51,330 bases of DNA, taken from Kiritimatiellales bacterium (GTDB lineage: Bacteria; Verrucomicrobiota; Kiritimatiellia; Kiritimatiellales; Tichowtungiaceae). Shown here piece after piece: positions 25,623 through 33,612 of the stretch (position 1 is the stretch's first letter; each line of letters begins with the position of its first letter). The translations under genes were made by a program, and so were the position numbers. The stretch covers positions 1 to 51,330 of the forward strand of contig JBBADV010000018.1 of assembly GCA_041656295.1 (NCBI GenBank), written 5' to 3'. The notes below the pieces were generated by a model that saw nothing but the letters and a program-made list of their open reading frames with translations, did not search any database and was not told the DNA's origin.

Positions 25623-25655
25623 TCCATGGGTTCAATGTATTTCGCAAGTAAAATT

Positions 25656-26255
25656 TTAAGCGCCGAATCTGGCGCGCTTGACGGTTTTCTTGATTTTTTT
25701 CGTGCCGATCCAGACTTTTTCATTGCTCTCGATGTTCACGATTTCAAGATCGACCTGATAAAATTTCACCTGATTGCGGCCTTCGGTATCGAGTTGCGTT
25801 TTGATGCTGCCGTTCAGCATAAAATCAGCACCGGTTTCGGCGGCGAGACGTTTTGCCGTTTCTTCAGTAGCGAACTGCTGCTGTTCAAGCCGTTCCTGCC
25901 GCAATTCGCCGCGCTCGACCGACGCTGCAACAAATTTTACTTTGCCGCTGTTCACCAGTTCGCGTTCGACGTCTTTGATAAATACGCCGGTTTCCAGATG
26001 CTCAGCACTGAGGTTGCGTATGGTGCCGACGATGACCACCGGCTTACGGCCTTTTGCAGCAGTGAAAGCAGACGCCCACGAATGTGCAAAAACTTCAGCG
26101 ATCATCTGTTCAGCGACAAGACGCGAATCCGTATCGTTCCAGCGTCCGCTCAAATCAATTGTTTCATCCACACCGACGCGGCTTACTTTCGTTGCACATC
26201 CGGCAAGCAGAAGCACGCAAAGAAAAACTCTGATCATACGAAATCCGTTATTCAT
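25656..26255 (-). CDS. lpoB: LpoB-type penicillin-binding protein activator lipoprotein
   Basis: A 199-residue outer-membrane lipoprotein of the LpoB family, which in E. coli activates PBP1B. The signal peptide ends at 'LAGCATKV' (C20), followed by 'GVDETIDLSGRWNDTDSRLVAE' and a TolB-N-like alpha/beta domain ('VGTIRNLSAEHLETGVF', 'AAETGADFMLNGSI'). ATG 26255 is chosen over an in-frame start at 26282 because 'aggaggttatatt' lies right before it. First gene of the lipoprotein trio. Whether it acts on a PBP in this organism is inference. Confidence 0.85.
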   Translation of the reverse strand: MNNGFRMIRVFLCVLLLAGCATKVSRVGVDETIDLSGRWNDTDSRLVAEQMIAEVFAHSWASAFTAAKGRKPVVIVGTIRNLSAEHLETGVFIKDVERELVNSGKVKFVAASVERGELRQERLEQQQFATEETAKRLAAETGADFMLNGSIKTQLDTEGRNQVKFYQVDLEIVNIESNEKVWIGTKKIKKTVKRARFGA

Positions 26256-26484
26256 AATATAACCTCCTGAAGTTCTGCGCACAGTTTACAGAAAAATGAA
26301 ATGTATCGCTATGGAAAACACAAAAATATACAAAAACGAATCGCGAAATAGTTTTAACTGCAAGCGTACGCTCATTTAAGTATAAGAAAAAACTGGAAGA
26401 ATAGCATAAAAAGCGGCTTGGAATGAGCGACTGCAGACTACCTCTTTCTTCCACATTGGAAATCAACAAAAAACTCCGCTATTC

Positions 26485-26658
26485 TCACCGGAACGTTTTA
26501 TAACTCAAACCTGTCGAAAAAAATTCCACGCGCAGATACTTATTTTTCCGCTTCGGAACTTCTTCCGTAATCACCTCAAACCGATACATAGATGCTTGCT
26601 GTTTTTTATCAGACAAAGTCAGCAGGAGTACGCCTTCTTTTAAAGCATAAAAGTGGAA
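26485..26658 (-). pseudogene. 57-codon open stretch continuing in frame past the kinase stop codon, possible gene remnant
   Basis: Directly after the TAG that ends the nucleoside kinase the same frame stays open for 57 codons with protein-like content ('YALKEGVLLLTLSDKKQQ', 'YRFEVITEEVPKRKNKYLRV', 'FFSTGLSYKTFR'). It has no ATG before codon 34 and no ribosome binding site, so it is unlikely to be an independent gene. It may be a remnant of another gene or a read-through extension. The remaining bases back to lpoB (26256-26484) are AT-rich and show no gene I can support. Confidence 0.35.
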
Positions 26659-27996
26659 CTAATATTTGTATTCGCTGCCGCCGATAAATTCACGGAAAAG
26701 CGATTTGCCGGGAACGGCAGAATCATTCGTCCAGGCGGTGAGCGGACTGAGGAGTTCGAATACACGGCGCGCGCGGATATAGGCGTCCTGTCGCGCCGGA
26801 TTATTTTTAAACTGTTCCATCGCTGCCGGGAAATAGTTAAAAAGTTTGTGTTTCAGCACCGGGATTTCGTACGGCATGGCACTGTTCACCAGAAAGTCGA
26901 CCGACGCATTATACGGAATAATATATTGCAGTTCACTTTTGCGCACATAATGCCAGTGCGTAATTGTGTCTTCCGGTTTATGGCCGCGGTGCCAGCTGTC
27001 GCGAATCATGCGACGCATTAACCGGTGATCCGCCCAGCGCATAAATTCGCCGGAATCACTGCGCAGCTGTCCAAGTGTTTCGATGTAGAGTTTAAACTTA
27101 TTTTCCGGCGGTACGCTGCGCGTCATATCAGCATGAAGCCCGTGCAGGCTGTCGATAAGCAGAATTTCGTGCGGTGCAAGCACAAGTTCATGAACGCCCG
27201 GCGTACGCCGTCCGGTGTGGAAATTATAATCCGGCGCACGAATGGTTTCGCCGTTTAAAAGCTGTTCAAGATGCCGGTTGATTAATTCGAGATCGAGCGC
27301 CTGCGGCGTTTCATAATCGTAGTCGCCGAATTCATCTTTCGGATGTTCCATAAGATTAAAAAAATAGTGATCCATGTTAATCGCTTTGAGCGAACAGCCT
27401 TCGCGCTGCAGCGTTTCCATCATTTTAATCGTCGTGGTGGTTTTGCCGGATGATGACGGCCCGGCAACGATGATCACGCGTATATTACCGGTTTTTGAAA
27501 GTACATTTTCAGCGGCAGCACGGCATTCGGCGGCATACCGTTCTTCGCACGCATGAACAAGCGCTGAAAAATTCCCACTGGCAATAATCCGGTTTAAACC
27601 GTCCACCGATTCGCAGCCGTGATCTAGATTCCACCGCAGCACATCGTAGATTTTTTTATATGGAACGTTGTTGAACGTTGAGAGCGCAAGATCAGTGCGG
27701 CTTTCACGCAGCTGCGCGCGCCGGTTGCGGTACGAAATATATGCGCGCGCTGTTTCGGCGTGTCCCTCTTCAATCAGTACCGTTTCAACAAGGTCCTGAA
27801 TATCCTCCACTGTCGACGGCTCGGTGCCGTACATTTGGACGAGCCGGCGCTCGACAATTCCGGCGAGCTGTTCCGCGATTAAACGGTCACGGCCGCCGAT
27901 GGAGGCGACCGCTTTAAAAATGGCCGTAGCAATACGGTCGCGATCATACAAAACGCGTGTTCCGTCGCGTTTAATGATCGTGTCAGGCGCCATCAT
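26659..27996 (-). CDS. Nucleoside (uridine-type) kinase with N-terminal ATP-cone
   Basis: A 445-residue protein. Residues 1-90 form an ATP-cone-like domain ('IIKRDGTRVLYDRDRIATAI', 'VEDIQDLVETVLIEEG'), the allosteric nucleotide-binding module also found in ribonucleotide reductases and NrdR. The C-terminal part is a uridine-kinase-type P-loop enzyme: 'VAGPSSSGKTTTTIKMM', 'INMDHYF', 'DYETPQALDLELI', 'ILLIDSLHGLH'. It probably phosphorylates a nucleoside under nucleotide control. ATG 27996 or the adjacent ATG 27993 may be used. The GGTAGG hairpin element separates it from rpoD upstream. Confidence 0.85.
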   Translation of the reverse strand: MMAPDTIIKRDGTRVLYDRDRIATAIFKAVASIGGRDRLIAEQLAGIVERRLVQMYGTEPSTVEDIQDLVETVLIEEGHAETARAYISYRNRRAQLRESRTDLALSTFNNVPYKKIYDVLRWNLDHGCESVDGLNRIIASGNFSALVHACEERYAAECRAAAENVLSKTGNIRVIIVAGPSSSGKTTTTIKMMETLQREGCSLKAINMDHYFFNLMEHPKDEFGDYDYETPQALDLELINRHLEQLLNGETIRAPDYNFHTGRRTPGVHELVLAPHEILLIDSLHGLHADMTRSVPPENKFKLYIETLGQLRSDSGEFMRWADHRLMRRMIRDSWHRGHKPEDTITHWHYVRKSELQYIIPYNASVDFLVNSAMPYEIPVLKHKLFNYFPAAMEQFKNNPARQDAYIRARRVFELLSPLTAWTNDSAVPGKSLFREFIGGSEYKY

Positions 27997-28012
27997 AAAA
28001 TTATTCCATAAT

Positions 28013-28066
28013 GGTAGGGCGCGTTCGATGAGCGCGCTGCGGACGGATCATCGATCCGTCCCTACC
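28013..28066 (-). repeat. GGTAGG two-armed hairpin element, copy 1 (rpoD 3' end)
   Basis: Read on the minus strand: outer stem GGTAGG/CTACC, arm 1 GGACGGAT-cgatg-ATCCGTCC, a short spacer, arm 2 GCGCG...CGCGC. The TAG in the first half of the outer stem is the rpoD stop codon (28062-28064). Same plan as copies at 36140 and 48551. Confidence 0.75.
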
Positions 28067-30053
28067 GTCCCTGCTCTATAAATCCTTCGAGTTTGCGGAT
28101 GCGGGTCGGGTGGCGCATTTTACGCAATGCTTTTGCTTCGATCTGGCGAATGCGTTCGCGCGTGACATTAAACCGGCGCCCAACTTCTTCGAGCGTGCGC
28201 GGATAACCATCGGCCAGACCAAAGCGCAGCGTAAGCACTTCCTGCTCGCGTTCCGTGAGCGTTTCAAGGACATCCCCGATTTTTTCGCGCAGCAGACTGA
28301 ACGCCGTCATTTCCGACGGATTTTCGGCAGATTTATCTTCGATGAAATCCCCGAAGCTCGTGTCGTCACTGTCGCCGATCGGCGCTTGCAGTGAAATCGG
28401 CTGCTGCGCAATTTTCAGAATTGCACGTACGCGCTCCACCGGCAGTTCCATTTCATCCGCCAGTTCTTCCGGCGTGGCTTCACGACCGAATTCCTGCAGC
28501 AGCGTCTTCTGAATGCGCAGCAGTTTATTAATGGTTTCGATCATGTGCACCGGAATACGAATGGTGCGCGCCTGGTCGGCAATCGACCGGGTAATCGCCT
28601 GACGAATCCACCACGTTGCATAGGTGGAGAATTTATAACCGCGCCGGTATTCAAATTTTTCTACCGCTTTCATCAAGCCCATATTGCCTTCCTGAATCAG
28701 GTCAAGAAATGACAGTCCGCGGTTAGTATATTTTTTTGCAATACTTATGACGAGCCGCAGGTTTGCTTCAATCATTTCCGTTTTCGCCTGCAGTCCTTTA
28801 CGCAGCCAGGTACGCAATTGCAAATGGTGTTCAAGGAACGGCTCAATTTCCATGTGCAGAATGGATTCCAGCTCTTTCAGACGTTTCTGAACTTTCTTCA
28901 GATCATCCCCGGCGGATTTCGCACGGCTCTTTTTCAGGCGGGTAATTTCCGCCAGCAATTCTTTGATTTCTTTATGATATGGATCGACCTGCGGCACGAT
29001 GTCTTCGATCGCTTTCTGCTTAAATTGCAATTGCACAAAATATTCAGAAAGACGTTTTTGTGCATTGTTATAATGCTTGTCCGCCTTTTCCCGGATTTTT
29101 TTGTTCTTCGCCTTTATAGATTCGTGAAAATATTTTTCCGCCAGGCCTTTGTTGCAGTGGATGTTCTGCAGAATTTTCGGCAGTGCGGCAAAATAATCTT
29201 CACGGCAGGTTACTTCTTTATCGCTGATAATGCGGTCGAAACGCAGTTTGCCTTCTTCAATTCTGGTGATCACACTCAGATACGCGTCCGTCGCACAGCC
29301 GACACGGTTGAACAGGCGCGTCGTATGCAATTCCGCCTCTTCAATACGTTTCGAAATTTCGACTTCCTGTTCGCGCGTCAGCAGCGGAACCTGCCCCATC
29401 TGCTTAAGATACATTCGTACCGGATCGTCCAGCACGTCGCTGCGCGCGCTCTGTTTCTCGCGTTCTTCTTTCTCCAGGCGCTGTTTATATTCTTCCACCT
29501 GATCGGCGCGAATCACGTCGATTTCCATGCTCTTCAGCAGCGCGGTAACCTTTTCAACATCGTCCGGCGACACAAGATCTTCCGGCAGTGCTTCGTCAAT
29601 ATCCTCGTTCGTCAGAAAACCGTGTTCCGACGCCAGTGCAATCAGTTCTTTGATTTTTTCGTTACGCTCTTCGCGCTGCATCACGGAACCGGGCTCAAGA
29701 ATTTCCGGCGGGGCTTCGTGGAATTCCGAATCTTCCGGATTTTCACCGGCAAATGTCGGCGCTGTAATTCGTTCCGGAACTGATATTTTTTTGTCGGATT
29801 CTTTTTTTGCGGCGGATTTTTTTACCGGTCTGGCTGCCGGCTTCTTAACTGAAACTTTTTTCTTTGCTACCGGATTCTTTTCAACTTTCTCTACCACTGC
29901 TTTTTTTGCAGAAGATTTTTTCGCCGCTGTCGCAGGCTTTCTGGCTGCTGGTTTTGCTTTAGTTTTTACCGATTTTGCAACCTTTTTCGCCGGTTTTGCT
30001 TTCGCGGATTTCACTGCCGCCTTGGTCTTTTTCTTCATTTTTTTATCCGCCAT
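28062..30053 (-). CDS. rpoD: RNA polymerase primary sigma factor RpoD with basic N-terminal tail
   Basis: Housekeeping sigma-70, 663 residues from ATG 30053 ('ggaggtttt' before it; an in-frame start at 30101 lacks one). Residues 1 to about 95 form a Lys/Ala/Pro-rich tail like histone H1. Then come a region 1.1-like part, region 1.2 'DDPVRMYLKQMGQVPLL', region 2 'NLRLVISIAKKYTNRGLSFL' and 'YKFSTYATWWIRQAITRSI', region 3 and region 4.2 'TLEEVGRRFNVTRERIRQIE'. The last residues (EQGR) and the stop codon run into the hairpin element at 28013-28066. The basic tail is unusual and may bind DNA. Confidence 0.95.
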   Translation of the reverse strand: MADKKMKKKTKAAVKSAKAKPAKKVAKSVKTKAKPAARKPATAAKKSSAKKAVVEKVEKNPVAKKKVSVKKPAARPVKKSAAKKESDKKISVPERITAPTFAGENPEDSEFHEAPPEILEPGSVMQREERNEKIKELIALASEHGFLTNEDIDEALPEDLVSPDDVEKVTALLKSMEIDVIRADQVEEYKQRLEKEEREKQSARSDVLDDPVRMYLKQMGQVPLLTREQEVEISKRIEEAELHTTRLFNRVGCATDAYLSVITRIEEGKLRFDRIISDKEVTCREDYFAALPKILQNIHCNKGLAEKYFHESIKAKNKKIREKADKHYNNAQKRLSEYFVQLQFKQKAIEDIVPQVDPYHKEIKELLAEITRLKKSRAKSAGDDLKKVQKRLKELESILHMEIEPFLEHHLQLRTWLRKGLQAKTEMIEANLRLVISIAKKYTNRGLSFLDLIQEGNMGLMKAVEKFEYRRGYKFSTYATWWIRQAITRSIADQARTIRIPVHMIETINKLLRIQKTLLQEFGREATPEELADEMELPVERVRAILKIAQQPISLQAPIGDSDDTSFGDFIEDKSAENPSEMTAFSLLREKIGDVLETLTEREQEVLTLRFGLADGYPRTLEEVGRRFNVTRERIRQIEAKALRKMRHPTRIRKLEGFIEQGR

Positions 30054-30090
30054 AAAACCTCCAGTTCCGGGAGTAAGGTACAAAAATCCC

Positions 30091-30141
30091 ATTATACACA
30101 AGAAAGCCGAGGATTAGTACGCAGAATAGACCTTGAGTCAA
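30091..30141 (-). promoter_or_regulatory. Candidate rpoD promoters
   Basis: A perfect TATAAT (30091-30096, minus) lies 38 bases before the ATG but has no good -35. Further up, TTGACT (30136-30141), a 16-base spacer and TACTAA (30114-30119) form a second possible promoter. Confidence 0.45.
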
Positions 30142-30181
30142 GTTTTATATTCAAACCGCACACTTCAGGGTATTTTGTTTT

Positions 30182-30200
30182 CCCGGCAGTATACGCCGGG
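30182..30200. other. Hairpin between tRNA-Pro and rpoD
   Basis: CCCGGC-agtatac-GCCGGG. On the minus strand, the direction of tRNA and rpoD, no U-tract follows, so it is not a clean terminator; it may separate tRNA processing from the rpoD leader. Confidence 0.35.
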
Positions 30201-30219
30201 TTGTCCGTTTTTTAGTTTA

Positions 30220-30294
30220 TCGGAGCGACTGGATTTGAACCAGCGGCCTCTACCACCCCAAGGTAGCGCTCTAGCCAGACTGAGCTACGCCCCG
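30220..30294 (-). tRNA. tRNA-Pro (anticodon GGG)
   Basis: The minus strand folds as a full cloverleaf: acceptor CGGGGCG/CGCTCCG (one G-U pair), D stem GCTC/GAGC, anticodon stem CTACC/GGTAG with loop TTGGGGT giving anticodon GGG, and a T arm with TTCAAAT loop. The length is 75 with discriminator A, and the 3' CCA is not encoded. It reads proline codons CCC/CCU. Confidence 0.92.
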
Positions 30295-30311
30295 GCATAT
30301 AAAAACGCAAC

Positions 30312-30341
30312 AACCTAGCACGCCCCGGCGGGACGGGTCAA
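30312..30341 (-). promoter_or_regulatory. Promoter of tRNA-Pro
   Basis: On the minus strand TTGACC (30336-30341), an 18-base GC-rich spacer and TAGGTT (30312-30317). The start of transcription would fall about 10 bases before the tRNA. Confidence 0.5.
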
Positions 30342-30352
30342 TGGATGAATAA

Positions 30353-30371
30353 TCCGGACATCATTTCCGGA
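30353..30371 (-). terminator. Weak stem-loop after the DUF2490 gene
   Basis: TCCGGA-aatgatg-TCCGGA followed by TTATT on the minus strand, 20 bases past the stop codon. The short stem makes this a weak call. Confidence 0.3.
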
Positions 30372-30392
30372 GATCCGGCAGATCAATTCCCC

Positions 30393-31052
30393 TCAAAATG
30401 AATACGTCGCACCGATGCCACAGTTCCAATGCCCGGTCCAGTTTTTTTCGCCGTCTTTGCTGTTCTGTTCATTCATCACAAACAGATCCATTGAGAGCGG
30501 TTTGGCCGGTTTGAATTCTACACCAATAGAAAAACGGTTGCGAAAAAAATTGTGCTCACAAAAGTCATACATCATTTCGTCAGCAATGTACGGCTTCACG
30601 TCCAATTTCGTGAGTCCTGTTTTCGGCAGCAGTGCAAACTTCGGGCGGACTTCGGTGCTGGAATCTTTATGTGATTCGCGTGAATCGAAATAGGCCAGCC
30701 GGAAACGCGATTTCAGCTCGAGCTCCCGGACTTTCAGCGAGTTGTTTACATCCAGCAGGTAGCCGTTGGTTGTTTTCCAGTCGCCGGCATCGTTTTTTGA
30801 ACGCTGATGACGATAGATCGGAACAATATTCCAGTTTTTACTGAGCTTATACCCAGCCGAAAAGTCGGTTTCACTGTAATAAAACTCCCCGTCGCGCCAG
30901 CGAAACTGCTGCGAAACCCGTAAGGAAAATTCATCATCAATTTTCCATGAAACCGCCGGCGTAACCCAATATTGATCGTTTTCATCCGCAAACACATTCA
31001 GTACGGTGGCAGTGCTCAACACTGTTCCGGCAATCAAAAATTTATATCGCAT
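30393..31052 (-). CDS. DUF2490-type outer-membrane beta-barrel protein
   Basis: A 219-residue secreted protein. The signal peptide ends near 'VFADEN'. The rest is a series of amphipathic strands ('FSLRVSQQFRWRDGEFYYSE', 'NWNIVPIYRHQRS', 'LKSRFRLAYFD') ending in 'GIGATYSF' with a terminal Phe, the usual signal for outer-membrane barrel insertion. This matches DUF2490-type barrels of unknown function. ATG 31052 has 'gaagaggg' upstream, better than the in-frame start at 31079. Confidence 0.75.
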   Translation of the reverse strand: MRYKFLIAGTVLSTATVLNVFADENDQYWVTPAVSWKIDDEFSLRVSQQFRWRDGEFYYSETDFSAGYKLSKNWNIVPIYRHQRSKNDAGDWKTTNGYLLDVNNSLKVRELELKSRFRLAYFDSRESHKDSSTEVRPKFALLPKTGLTKLDVKPYIADEMMYDFCEHNFFRNRFSIGVEFKPAKPLSMDLFVMNEQNSKDGEKNWTGHWNCGIGATYSF

Positions 31053-31193
31053 GATCCCTCTTCCCGGTAAAAATTTCATCCAAATTTAAGGTTGTATATC
31101 ATTTTTAAAGCGGTTTCACCGGAATTAAAATTCTTGTCTGTGCACCGGAATTTGTCCACGCTTCCGGCAGTCACTAAATAAAGGAGATGTATT

Positions 31194-31595
31194 ATGACAT
31201 TTTTCAAGGAGTTTAAGCAGTTCGCAATGCGCGGTAATGTAGTGGACATGGCCATCGGTGTCGTCATTGGCGGCGCATTCGGCAAGATCGTTTCGTCGCT
31301 CGTCGCAGATGTTATTATGCCGCCGCTCGGCATGGCGCTCGGCAGAGTAAATTTTGCGGAACTTGCGATAACACTTCATCCGGCAACAGAAGAGGCTGCC
31401 GCCGTTGTCATCAGCTATGGGAAATTCATTCAGGCGTGTGTCGACTTTACCATCATCGCATTTGCAATTTTCCTGATGATTAAACTGATTAATTCTATGA
31501 AGAAAAAAGAAGAGGCCGCACCGGCGGCACCGCCGGCACCGACCAACGAAGAAGTTCTGCTGACCGAAATCCGCGATATTCTGAAACAGAAATGA
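31194..31595 (+). CDS. mscL: Large-conductance mechanosensitive channel MscL
   Basis: Relieves osmotic downshock by opening at high membrane tension. The 133-residue protein has the family start 'FFKEFKQFAMRGNVVDMAIGVVIGGAFGKIV', two membrane segments and a charged C-terminal helix ('LLTEIRDILKQ'). 'aaaggagatgtatt' before the ATG is a strong ribosome binding site. Confidence 0.96.
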   Translation: MTFFKEFKQFAMRGNVVDMAIGVVIGGAFGKIVSSLVADVIMPPLGMALGRVNFAELAITLHPATEEAAAVVISYGKFIQACVDFTIIAFAIFLMIKLINSMKKKEEAAPAAPPAPTNEEVLLTEIRDILKQK

Positions 31596-31604
31596 TCCGC
31601 TATG

Positions 31605-31651
31605 TAACGGGTAATGTGTAAATTCCTGAGTTACACATTACCCGTTATTTA
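31605..31651 (+). terminator. Perfect 17-bp inverted repeat after mscL, likely terminator
   Basis: TAACGGGTAATGTGTAA (31605-31621), a 9-base loop, then its exact complement (31631-31647) followed by TTTATTTA. The word 'gcgtaacgggtaat' recurs at 50836, so this is also a repeat-derived hairpin. Confidence 0.65.
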
Positions 31652-31687
31652 TTTACTTTATCGGCCATTTCCAGTTTAATTTTGACT

Positions 31688-32974
31688 ATGAAAAAGTTCT
31701 TATTCATCGCGCTTGCAATGCTCGTTGTCCTTATTGTTCTGAGCGTTGTCGGGCTGCAGGTTTTCCTGATGCGCGGTCTCACGCCGCTGCTGAACACCAA
31801 AATTTTTCCGGCGGTGAAGGACACATACGGACTCGAGGCATCCATTTCCGGCGCGGCGGTGAATCTGTTTAGAGGAACCGTAACCCTCGAAAACTTCGAA
31901 CTCCGCAACCTCGACGGCTATACTGAACCGCATCTGCTCACGTTCGACCGTTGCCACGCTGCGATTGATCTCTTTTCGCTGTTGCGCCGTGATCCGGTTG
32001 TCATCAAAAAGATTGAAGCGCTCGGTGCAGTGCTGACAGTGGAAAAAAACGCCGGCGGAACAATCAACGTGGAGCAGCTTATCGCTGTGTTTCAACCGGA
32101 AGAAACGCCGGTGCTTGAGCCGGCGGCGATTGCGCCTGTGGTGGAAAGGCCGGCGCCAGTAGCTCCGGCAGAAGTCTCTATTGTTGAGGAGCCGCTGCCG
32201 GTGACTATTCCGTTGCATATTCAGAACATCATTGCTGAAATCCAAATCCGCGCCGTGAATTTCGTAGAGGAGGAGATCAGTTTAAATACACGCTTTACCG
32301 CAGGGAATATTTTCACCGTTCCGGCGGAAGATCAGCCCGATACACTGATTGTACTGCGCGGCGCGCTCACAAAAAATAAACAGGCTTACGTTACCGACCT
32401 CAACGCATTCGTCCAACCGCTCACTGATCCTGAAAAACCAAGCTTCAATGCCGCCGGTAGTGTCATCGATATTGATGCCGAATGGCTGGACAGCCTGCTC
32501 AAAAAGAACAGAGCTGAATGCAGCTCTTTTTCCATCAAGCCGTCCATTACCTGCCGCGCCGGGGTTCTCGACGGCTCACGCATTGAGTTTTCAATGAATG
32601 ATCTCAATGTGCAAGGTGCAGAAATCGGTGCACTTACACTCAACGTACCACTTTCCGGAACAGTGCAAAACCCGGTATTTGAGTTCGGTGGCGCACTGCG
32701 GTCCGTCTTTTCCGAGCAGTCGCTCAGTATCGGCAAGACACTGCTGAAAAGCAGTCTGACGAACAATGTTAAAGAGCTGTCCGATGCGCCGGAAACTCAA
32801 AAACTAATCGAGCAAATACTTCCCGGGCAAACCGGCAACGCCGCGACCAATCGTGGTGAAGTCATCGGCGGCGCCATCGCCGAACAGCTCGAAAAAAATG
32901 TTAAAGAGCTTCAAGGCAACGAAGAAGTAAAAGACGCCATTAAAAAACTCGGTACATCCATTTTTGGGAAATAA
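31688..32974 (+). CDS. AsmA-like inner-membrane-anchored periplasmic protein
   Basis: A 428-residue protein with one N-terminal membrane anchor ('FLFIALAMLVVLIVLSVVGL') and an AsmA/DUF748-like beta-rich domain ('ASISGAAVNLFRGTVTLENF', 'FDRCHAAIDLFSLLRRDPVVI', 'VLTVEKNAGGTINVEQLI'). A Pro/Ala/Glu linker around 135-175 joins a second beta domain. AsmA-like proteins are linked to lipid transport between membranes; a role here is inference. ATG 31688 is preferred to the TTG at 31682. It overlaps plsY by one base. Confidence 0.7.
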   Translation: MKKFLFIALAMLVVLIVLSVVGLQVFLMRGLTPLLNTKIFPAVKDTYGLEASISGAAVNLFRGTVTLENFELRNLDGYTEPHLLTFDRCHAAIDLFSLLRRDPVVIKKIEALGAVLTVEKNAGGTINVEQLIAVFQPEETPVLEPAAIAPVVERPAPVAPAEVSIVEEPLPVTIPLHIQNIIAEIQIRAVNFVEEEISLNTRFTAGNIFTVPAEDQPDTLIVLRGALTKNKQAYVTDLNAFVQPLTDPEKPSFNAAGSVIDIDAEWLDSLLKKNRAECSSFSIKPSITCRAGVLDGSRIEFSMNDLNVQGAEIGALTLNVPLSGTVQNPVFEFGGALRSVFSEQSLSIGKTLLKSSLTNNVKELSDAPETQKLIEQILPGQTGNAATNRGEVIGGAIAEQLEKNVKELQGNEEVKDAIKKLGTSIFGK

Positions 32975-33612
32975 TGAGTGTTTTCTATAGTTTATTAATC
33001 CCCGTACTCTTCTCATATCTCATCGGCTCCATTCCGGTCGGGCTGCTGCTGGGGAAGACGCAGGGCAAAGATATCCGGCGGCTTGGCAGCGGGAATATCG
33101 GCGCAACGAATGTACTGCGCTGTCTCGGCAAACCGCTCGGCATCGCCTGTTTTATTCTTGATGTACTGAAAGGCTTTGTGCCGGCATTTTTTTTCTGGCG
33201 TATCGTCGGCGGAATTTCACCGGATTTCGGAATTCTATTCGGCGCGGCGGCGATCATCGGACACAACTTTCCGGTTTTCCTTAAATTTAAAGGCGGTAAA
33301 GGCGTGGCCACCAGCGCCGGCGTACTGCTCGGTGTTGCGCCGCTTGCGGTGGTCATCGGACTCGTCACCTGGATTATTGCATTCAAACTTTCCGGTTATG
33401 TTTCACTAGGCTCAATCATCGCTGCCATTGCGGTCGTCATCGCCAGCTGGGTTCATCCAAATTATACACTCGCAGTGCAAATTGCGTTAACTCTGCTCGG
33501 TGCCCTTTCCATTTGGCGTCATCGTTCAAATATTGTCCGCTTAAAAAATGGAACGGAGAATCGATTTAAAAAAGGCACAAAGGCATCGGGCACAGAGGCA
33601 CAAAGTTTATGA
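32974..33612 (+). CDS. plsY: Glycerol-3-phosphate acyltransferase PlsY
   Basis: Acylates glycerol-3-phosphate from acyl-phosphate, the first step of phospholipid synthesis. The 212-residue membrane protein has 'YLIGSIPVGLLLGK', 'GSGNIGATNVLR' and 'FKGGKGVATSAGVLLG', the three PlsY motifs. The C-terminal 20 residues after 'RHRSNIVRLKNGTENRF' are encoded by repeat text ('aaaggcacaaaggcatcggg'), an extension beyond the family's usual end. Overlaps gpsA by ATGA, coupling two steps of lipid synthesis. Confidence 0.93.
   Translation: MSVFYSLLIPVLFSYLIGSIPVGLLLGKTQGKDIRRLGSGNIGATNVLRCLGKPLGIACFILDVLKGFVPAFFFWRIVGGISPDFGILFGAAAIIGHNFPVFLKFKGGKGVATSAGVLLGVAPLAVVIGLVTWIIAFKLSGYVSLGSIIAAIAVVIASWVHPNYTLAVQIALTLLGALSIWRHRSNIVRLKNGTENRFKKGTKASGTEAQSL
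33573..33604 (+). repeat. Repeat-derived C-terminus of PlsY
   Basis: 'aaaggcacaaaggcatcggg' and 'cacagaggcacaaag' form a tandem word of the 'aggcacaaaggcacagag' type and encode the last ten or so residues of PlsY. Confidence 0.5.

Noticed and set aside
26288..26469. Small minus-strand frame upstream of lpoB
   Set aside because: Low-complexity Ser/Phe/Leu content, no motif, and the lpoB ribosome binding site shows that the gene starts at 26255.
28818..29783. 321-codon open frame on the plus strand opposite rpoD
   Set aside because: It is antisense to strongly conserved sigma factor motifs, has no ribosome binding site and has a composition typical of the reverse of a charged helical protein.
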